64,000 bases of DNA from Reticulitermes speratus (taxonomy: Eukaryota; Arthropoda; Insecta; Blattodea; Rhinotermitidae). The notes under the pieces were generated by a model, which worked only from the letters and a program-made list of their open reading frames with translations, was not told the DNA's origin and did not search any database. Numbering within the stretch: the stretch's first letter is position 1; every line of letters starts with the position of its first letter. Shown here piece after piece: positions 61,001 to 64,000 of this stretch. The stretch is from NCBI GenBank assembly GCA_021186555.1, contig JAJKFL010000014.1, positions 23,381,033 through 23,445,032 on the forward strand, written 5' to 3'. The position numbers were made by a program, and so were the translations under genes.

Positions 61001-63559
61001 GTACACCAGTGTGCTCTAGCACAAAAGGGGATTGAATATTCTTTTCCAACACTGGTAAGATTTTGAGTGTAAAGCATTTGGAACATGTAGAGTTCTGACA
61101 TTGGTTTTGATATGTTTCATTGTGCCCAAGTGGATGAAGTTACGTTTCTTTTTTCATTTCCTTCAAAATTAATGTTTTTACCTCTTTTGATGCTTAGATC
61201 TTACTGTGGACAGTCTGTAACATTGCATCAACTTATTTCTTCTTGAGGGGTCCAACACTTAGAAGTCTCACAGTGAAAAGGTGTACAGGAATTTTCCATT
61301 GCCTTCTGGTGCATTGAGTGCTGTCTGTCCAGACAGTGCACTTTATATGGGGTCTGTTTCACAACACAACGTACATGAACAGGCCAGTTGCAGCACTATG
61401 AAGGTCTGTCCCACAGTAGTGCCAGTTGATGTAGTGTTAGGGTCCTTGATTGCTAAGTCGCTAAAGGGCCATGGATTCATAGCAAAGACATCAAGGCCGT
61501 GATGGTGCATTGGTTCCAGCAGCATCCTAGGAGGGATCCATCAGTGTGTATGCCTGACTTAACACCCATGAGGACTATTTTTAGCGGCCTGTTCCCCTGT
61601 GCCCAGAAAAATCCCTGAAGAAGTTTCATTTGAACAGTATAACCTTAGTAGACTTAATAACAATTTGTTTCTGTACTGGTATTTATTGGCACATGGCATT
61701 AATGTGTTTGATCAGACATGTGGAACTTATCCATTCCTAGGGTTCTGATATTTTATTTAATCATTTTCAGGTATTACTGGTCTGTTGGCACAACGATTGT
61801 CACACTACAATCCACCAGCACTCCCATTTGCTTTTTCTCGTAAGTAAAAACCCTGTGTGGTTAAGTTTTGTGCACCGTAGTAAGAAGTATGTGTTGCATC
61901 AGTGTACCTGAAGAAAAACTGTATATGTGTGTGTAATTAGTTACTAAGGGTAATGTTCAGCTTGAGAGATATACTTTTTTGATGATATGAAAGAAAGGAA
62001 CATGCTGGACGAAGGAATATGTAGGGAATGAAAACCTCATATTTTTGTGAATTAACATGCAGTGTGTAAGTAGAATAAACTGTCTGCAGTAGAATGGCCA
62101 AGAAACATTAAATGACTAGTGTGCTCATACAGTAATTGTGCCCTGACTAGTTTGTGTTTTCGCTGCAATGGGTGCCATGAACAAATGTTTGGTTCACCCA
62201 AAGCATGATAAGAACTATCCTAAAGTGAGCATCTTTTTCTAAAGTGAACATCTTTTTTATGCATGTTCTGCTTTGGCTCATATATCTTTTTGATGTTGCA
62301 TGTAATGTGACAGTAGCCAGCTGAGTTTAAACAGTTATAATAATGTGTTGTCTGATGTGAAATAGCATGTGGTGTCTGTGAGGTGGGTGGGGAAGGAAAC
62401 ACATAGCCCAAGGAGCTGACACTTGGAAATTAAGTGTGTACTGTATAGTAGTTGGAAGCAAAACGTTAAGAAAGATGTATTCAGAGTTGTCAGATTGTAA
62501 ACACCTTGCATGTGCAATAGTGTATAGTTTTCATGAAATTTGGTATTTGAGAATTTTTTGAAACTGTTCAGAAAATTCAAGTTTGATTAAAATCTGATAA
62601 TATTATTGGGCACTTCGCGTGAAGACCTGTGTACGTTTATGATAGTATCTCACAGAATTCTTAAGGCTGAGAAATGTTTCAGACAAAAGTTGTAGAGAAA
62701 ATCAAAACATACATTTTATGTTTGGTAGTTTTTTCCAAAAATTGTGCTGTTTGTGAGATAATGTGGAAAAATATGACAGAGCCAGACAGGCCACGGCCGA
62801 CAATATAATATGGTGCATGCGCTTTGCATTAAGATTATAATACAGACACTCTCAGAATGTTTAATACTTATTGCTTTTCCACAGCAACAGTGGGTATGTG
62901 AACACGCCTCATTATTGTTACACATACTTCGTCTGTCTTGCAATACCATTGTTTTGACCTTTCGTGTCCACTTCCTTCAAACTGGGATGAGATCACGCGG
63001 CTGGTGAGACAGCTTCTCCCACTCTCTGCTATTGCACAGATCACTCAAGCTCTGTCTTTCATTAAATGAGCTTGATTGCTTTCATGCTGTATGGAATGAG
63101 ACTCTTCTTCAATAATTTAATGTATTTTGTACTTCCAGAAGTGCTTGCATTTTATTAAAAAGTAACTAATTTTTATGAGTTTGAGATTATTTTATAGTCT
63201 TATTACTGGTAGTTTTTGAGTTCTTGGAACCAAATAGGTATTTCACATCAAAAACGGATTTCAATTGTTATGGTGGTTTTGTCAGTTCCTGTTAATCATG
63301 AACATTGAGACTGCTGTAGGTGTTTTTTTCTTTAGCAGCTGCTTTGTACTAGTAGATACAGAAGAAATTTAAACATACTGAGTGCTTGTTGTTTTACAGG
63401 GAGTTCTGCAACTTTTCAAGGAGGTTCTGATGCAATATCCAAAGTATATGATAAGGACTTGGAGTATGAGCAGAGGGTATGCAGATTCCTGGAGCAGACA
63501 AAGGGTGATTCTGAATATGAGGAGAAGGTGCGAAAATTCTTGGAAGAAACTGCAAGGTG
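36897..63559 (+). CDS. TTC14: TTC14 homologue, S1 and TPR domain protein (13 coding exons, 3' end beyond window)
   Basis: Coding exons: 36897-37066, 39259-39398 (or from 39274), 39708-39784, 39926-40048, 40466-40683, 48849-48989, 49990-50181, 54400-54522, 55819-56100, 59945-60130, 60585-60673, 61771-61839, 63400-63559. All junctions are GT/AG with matching phases and give about 656 residues. Order: conserved N-terminal region ([14 protein letters not shown]), [12 protein letters not shown] motif, S1 RNA-binding-like domain (about 133-240), a linker with [16 protein letters not shown] repeats (about 305-425), a K/E-rich coiled segment, an S/R-rich tract (about 490-550) and a C-terminal region with a duplicated EYExxVxxFLE motif. 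Compared from memory with vertebrate TTC14, which has the same layout; its role is poorly defined, and the S1 plus RS-like tail suggests RNA-linked nuclear work (inference). Confidence 0.93.
38042..38332. mobile_element. hAT (Charlie-like) MITE
   Basis: Left end CAGCCATTCTAAACCTGGGG followed by GGGGGTCCATGAAC; right end GGGGTTCATGGCAC and AACCCCTG. These are diverged inverted copies of the CAGTGGTTCTCAACC... terminus. No transposase. Confidence 0.7.
38371..38993 (-). mobile_element. Tigger-type element with broken N-terminal transposase
   Basis: The - frame at 38758-38495 reads [20 protein letters not shown], then [16 protein letters not shown], followed by frameshifted helix-turn-helix sequence: the N-terminal DNA-binding region of Tigger/Jerky-type transposases. 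Ends CAGGCTTTCTCATTTTG and CAGGTCTTGTTTTACGC (reversed) are weak inverted repeats. TA precedes the left end only. The DDE core is missing. Confidence 0.65.
39259..39398 (+). CDS. TTC14: TTC14 coding exon 2
   Basis: Reads [20 protein letters not shown] and on to GEE; this corresponds to the 'IQKFISKKADLLF' segment of vertebrate TTC14. Two acceptors give the right phase: TTTCACAG (exon from 39259) and ATATTTCAG (exon from 39274); they differ by five codons. Donor GTGAGT at 39399, phase 1. Confidence 0.85.
39708..39784 (+). CDS. TTC14: TTC14 coding exon 3
   Basis: Acceptor TATTTTGCAG. Reads [16 protein letters not shown] then [10 protein letters not shown], matching the 'DHYAIMPPLEQF...' block just before the S1 domain. 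Donor GTAAAT at 39785, phase 0. Confidence 0.9.
39926..40048 (+). CDS. TTC14: TTC14 coding exon 4, first half of the S1 domain
   Basis: Acceptor ATGTTTCAG; opens [19 protein letters not shown], which aligns with 'GDIVIGRISSI' of the S1 beta strands, and ends VSDVNVK. Forty-one codons, phase 0 at both ends; donor GTATGA at 40049. Confidence 0.9.
40466..40683 (+). CDS. TTC14: TTC14 coding exon 5, second half of the S1 domain
   Basis: Acceptor GGCAATCAG. Contains [40 protein letters not shown] and [16 protein letters not shown]. These match the vertebrate segments 'ALCPLRDV', 'GIKDIDRYHEKLAVSL' and 'KLGVISSEELPLYY'. Donor GTAAGT at 40684, phase 2. Confidence 0.92.
42050..43313 (-). mobile_element. 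Full-length mariner transposon with TA target duplication
   Basis: Ends AGGTTACCCAAAAAGTTTTG and (reversed) GGGTTGCCCAAAAAGTTTAC are inverted repeats flanked by TA (42048-42049, 43314-43315). On -, the transposase reads, in order, [52 protein letters not shown] (first Asp), [16 protein letters not shown] (second Asp) and [16 protein letters not shown]. At the position of the third aspartate of D,D34D enzymes this copy reads PSN. Frame breaks near 42690, 42480 and 42400. Confidence 0.92.
44579..46054 (-). mobile_element. Second mariner-type transposon
   Basis: Ends CAGGGTGCACCAAAAACACC and (reversed) CAGGTGTGCCAATAACACCT are flanked by TA (44577-44578, 46055-46056). On -, frames give [60 protein letters not shown] (first Asp), [16 protein letters not shown] (second Asp), then VPD followed by a stop and FLWDYVKSK (third Asp). 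Different family from the 42 kb element. Extra length is explained by an insertion at 44865-45039. Confidence 0.9.
44865..45039. mobile_element. Pogo/Tigger-type MITE nested in the mariner
   Basis: Ends CATTAGAACCCAGATAAGAA and (reversed) CAGTAGAACCCTGTTAAGAA, TA on both sides (44863-44864, 45040-45041), 175 bp, AAGAAGTC-rich interior, no coding. Confidence 0.88.
46598..46850. repeat. Tandem duplication, two copies of 126 bp
   Basis: CATCAGAGTAAATCATTTT at 46598 recurs as CATCAGAGTAGATCATTTT at 46724; both copies continue through ATATAATACCTC and ATACAGAAAAAT. Moderate divergence; no function seen. Confidence 0.9.
48849..48989 (+). CDS. TTC14: TTC14 coding exon 6
   Basis: Acceptor ATGTGTAG, weak in pyrimidines. 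Reads [20 protein letters not shown] then [18 protein letters not shown] and ends MMGLR; matches 'SLGFVNPGVVEFLLEKLGI' of vertebrate TTC14. Donor GTAAGG at 48990. Phase 2 at both ends, 141 nt. Confidence 0.9.
49990..50181 (+). CDS. TTC14: TTC14 coding exon 7, start of the TPR region
   Basis: The acceptor AACCGTTTCAG was chosen because it restores phase and reads [20 protein letters not shown]; an in-frame stop lies upstream. Contains a first TPR ([36 protein letters not shown]) and starts a second ([10 protein letters not shown]). Donor GTAAGT at 50182, phase 2; 192 nt. Confidence 0.92.
50430..51300 (-). other. Unidentified coding-like remnant on the minus strand
   Basis: The strand is strongly pyrimidine-biased, so - frames are long and charged: 51277-51086 reads [19 protein letters not shown], and 51174-50812 reads [20 protein letters not shown] and [17 protein letters not shown]. 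The two frames overlap, suggesting one ORF with a frameshift. An internal duplication of about 85 bp (about 50836 and 50922) repeats the QSRDT motif. It looks like a retroelement gag/ORF1 remnant, but I cannot assign it. Confidence 0.3.
52295..52603 (+). mobile_element. tRNA-derived SINE with perfect 13 bp target duplication
   Basis: Head GGGGCACGCGGTGGCGCAGT (box A TGGCGCAGTTGG) and box B GCGGGTTCGATTCCC at tRNA spacing. GC-rich body and tail CCTTTACCTTTAC. CTGTATATATTGA flanks it at 52282-52294 and 52604-52616 without mismatch, so the insertion is recent. Confidence 0.95.
53890..54345 (+). mobile_element. LINE (RTE-like) 3' fragment
   Basis: Frames read, in order, [55 protein letters not shown] and [11 protein letters not shown], the C-terminus of an arthropod endonuclease-reverse transcriptase. 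5'-truncated. It ends about 50 bases before exon 8. Confidence 0.8.
54400..54522 (+). CDS. TTC14: TTC14 coding exon 8, second and third TPRs
   Basis: Acceptor TTCTTACAG. Reads [20 protein letters not shown] then [20 protein letters not shown], aligning with 'YATKGSLNKAIEDFELAL' and 'NARKYLCQTLVERG' of vertebrate TTC14. Donor GTGAAT at 54523, phase 2 both ends; 123 nt. Confidence 0.94.
55819..56100 (+). CDS. TTC14: TTC14 coding exon 9, last TPR and charged linker
   Basis: Acceptor TTTCTTTTTCAG. Reads [20 protein letters not shown] (TPR helix pair), then a linker with [20 protein letters not shown] and a K/E/D-rich basic-acidic run ending KKKKDRK. Donor GTATGT at 56101; phase 2 both ends; 282 nt. 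If the intron is retained the protein ends two codons later. The ATG at 55766 lies in the preceding intron. Confidence 0.93.
56183..57100 (-). mobile_element. Pogo-type transposon derivative with perfect inverted ends
   Basis: 29 bp perfect terminal inverted repeats: CCGTATATTCTCGAATCTAA followed by TGCGCACCC, at 56183-56211 and 57072-57100. TA flanks both sides (56181-56182, 57101-57102). Subterminal ATTAGATTCG repeats. Length 918 bp. Contains the intact ORF at 56379-56816 on -. Perfect ends suggest recent mobility. Confidence 0.92.
56379..56816 (-). CDS. DNA-binding-only derivative of a pogo-type transposase, 145 codons
   Basis: The intact frame begins [20 protein letters not shown]; the second ATG (codon 14) may be the real start. 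Residues about 24-66 form a Brinker-type helix-turn-helix: [20 protein letters not shown], then [19 protein letters not shown]. It then passes directly to a transposase C-terminus, [20 protein letters not shown] and [16 protein letters not shown], and an acidic D/E/S tail. The CENP-B-like second DNA-binding domain and DDE catalytic core are missing, so it cannot transpose itself but could bind element ends. Expression unknown. Confidence 0.82.
   Translation of the reverse strand: MGGACSNLSCTVVMEEGHLKSKRLSYTAKFKREVIRCAEENGNRKAAAIFGVNESNVRLWRKHKAAISGCDAAPSEVARWVSAAWKAIPESIIVRSFKKCCISNALDGTEDDIVWEDDVEDEDDSDWVESTDNDSVMSDDGESDE
57545..58265. mobile_element. Inverted-repeat element of unknown class
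   Basis: GAGAATGTTCC...TACGTCAATATAACC near 57570-57606 pairs with the reverse of GTTATATCGACGTAAATTGG...GGAATGTTCTCC near 58122-58163. Arms are about 45 bp with mismatches. Ends beyond the arms are uncertain and no coding sequence is visible. Confidence 0.5.
58765..59797 (+). mobile_element. Second, more decayed pogo-type element
   Basis: Inverted ends contain TTTACTCGATTGCAGGATGA on the left and (reversed) CTGTATTTACTCGAATGCAG on the right; TA flanks at 58763-58764 and 59798-59799. On + at 59456-59592 it encodes [20 protein letters not shown] then an acidic tail ending at TAG. This is homologous to the C-terminus of the 56183-57100 ORF, in the opposite orientation. Confidence 0.8.
59945..60130 (+). 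CDS. TTC14: TTC14 coding exon 10, serine/arginine-rich tract
   Basis: Acceptor GATATATTCAG. Reads [20 protein letters not shown], a long serine run interrupted by D, then [20 protein letters not shown]. Vertebrate TTC14 has a similar [12 protein letters not shown] tract. Phase 2 at both ends, 186 nt; donor GTAATA at 60131. The RS dipeptides suggest nuclear speckle association (inference). Confidence 0.9.
60585..60673 (+). CDS. TTC14: TTC14 coding exon 11
   Basis: Acceptor TTTCTTTCAG. Reads [20 protein letters not shown] then [10 protein letters not shown]; donor GTACAG at 60674, phase 1. If unspliced the frame closes after [10 protein letters not shown], giving a short alternative end. Confidence 0.85.
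61771..61839 (+). CDS. TTC14: TTC14 coding exon 12
   Basis: Acceptor ATCATTTTCAG. Reads [20 protein letters not shown] then AFS; donor GTAAGT at 61840, phase 1. No known domain; placed by phase and splice signals. Confidence 0.75.
62465..62945. repeat. Uninterrupted copy of the dispersed repeat split at 17.5-20 kb
   Basis: Matches, in order, the left half (GAAATTTGGTATTTGAGAAT, GAAAATTCAAGTTTGATT) and right half (TCTCACAGAATTC, GAGATAATGTGGAAAAATAT, GAGCCAGACAGGCCACG, TTGCTTTTCCACAGCAACA). No ORF; class unknown. Confidence 0.82.
63400..63559 (+). CDS. TTC14: TTC14 coding exon 13, last exon visible
   Basis: Acceptor TTGTTTTACAG. Reads [20 protein letters not shown], then two related segments [15 protein letters not shown] and [15 protein letters not shown]; donor GTAAGT at 63560, phase 2. 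The protein continues past the window end. Confidence 0.85.
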
Positions 63560-64000
63560 GTAAGTTGAATGCTGTCTCAACACAGCATCATATCCCAGAA
63601 GACTTTTGTCTTGATTAGCCTTGTGAGAACCTCAAATCTCATGTGATAAATTCTTATTATTACATCATTTCAGTAGCTTGAATTATTTTATTTGTGACAG
63701 CCATATCTTTGCATTGATGACAGAAATAGAAGTCCTGCAAAAGCTGGGGCTGCTTAGAGATGATAGTATCTACTCTGTCATGAATTTTGAATAAAAGTAT
63801 GTGTTCTTTGTAAAATAGTATAACAGTACCGTAAACTTTAGTGTTGGTTGTTATCGAAGTTTTCAAGAAGTTCTGTTGCTAATTATCGGGTCCTGATTTG
63901 GACCTTATAGTATTAATTAGTCTGTCATTATTTGTTAATGCCATTAACTCTGGTGGTAACTGTTGCAGAGTAACTTGTTTGTAGACAGACTGGAAATAAT
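63560..64000 (+). other. TTC14: TTC14 intron running off the window
   Basis: Starts with GTAAGTTGAA. Includes a fragment of the foldback family at 63575-63642 (on - GAGATTTGAGGTTCTCAC and AAGTCTTCTGGGATATGATG), matching ends at 6262 and 27957. No exon seen before 64000. Confidence 0.75.

Noticed and set aside
1..64000. CRISPR arrays, bacterial operons or viral genes
   Set aside because: No spaced direct-repeat arrays, no ribosome-binding-site gene clusters, and reverse transcriptases present are non-LTR or Penelope type. The window is eukaryotic nuclear DNA.

Overview
This is a window of animal, almost certainly insect, nuclear DNA. It is AT-rich, with low gene density, long introns bounded by clear GT/AG sites and a heavy load of arthropod-type transposable elements: mariner, Tigger/pogo and hAT derivatives, non-LTR retrotransposons, a Penelope-like element and tRNA-derived SINEs. 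Some dispersed repeats resemble ones I associate with cockroach and termite gene predictions, so a polyneopteran (Blattodea-like) host is my guess; the sequence alone does not prove it. Both recognisable genes are on the + strand.

Region 1 (1 to about 22.2 kb) holds the 3' end of a large gene whose start lies upstream of the window. Exons at 2594-2733, 9410-9952, 14161-14580/14586 and 21527-21709 join in phase 0. They encode a low-complexity tail with several tyrosine motifs (YENL, YQNV, YADL, YAIL, YADV) and a PVPAPRK proline motif. It looks like the cytoplasmic tail of a signalling or adhesion receptor, possibly of the immunoglobulin superfamily (nephrin or Sidestep type), but I cannot name it. 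A possible splice donor overlaps the stop codon at 14584, so two C-termini can be made: one ending QEIDV, the other continuing into the 21.5 kb exon. AATAAA at 22191 is a plausible polyadenylation signal.

Region 2 (22.2-29.7 kb) is intergenic. It contains a Tigger-type MITE, a 5'-truncated Penelope-like retroelement with a GIY-YIG domain and a foldback repeat.

Region 3 (29.7 kb to the end) is the insect orthologue of TTC14, an S1-plus-TPR protein. Thirteen coding exons from 36897 to 63559 were assembled by hand with matching phases, giving about 656 residues; the last exon or exons lie beyond the window. A CpG-rich segment ending in a donor at 29822 may be the promoter and non-coding first exon. 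Introns carry a decayed LINE with an esterase-like ORF1 domain, several SINEs, two mariner elements (one with a nested MITE) and a pogo-type element with perfect terminal inverted repeats and an intact 145-codon DNA-binding ORF.

The most interesting structures are the stop-codon/donor overlap in gene 1, five consecutive frame-neutral exons in TTC14, an intact DNA-binding-only pogo derivative, two nested transposon insertions, and a stem motif (CTGAWGAT-stem-GAAAC) shared by a 465 bp foldback, a solo repeat, the Penelope element tail and another 3' tail. The motif resembles a hammerhead ribozyme core.
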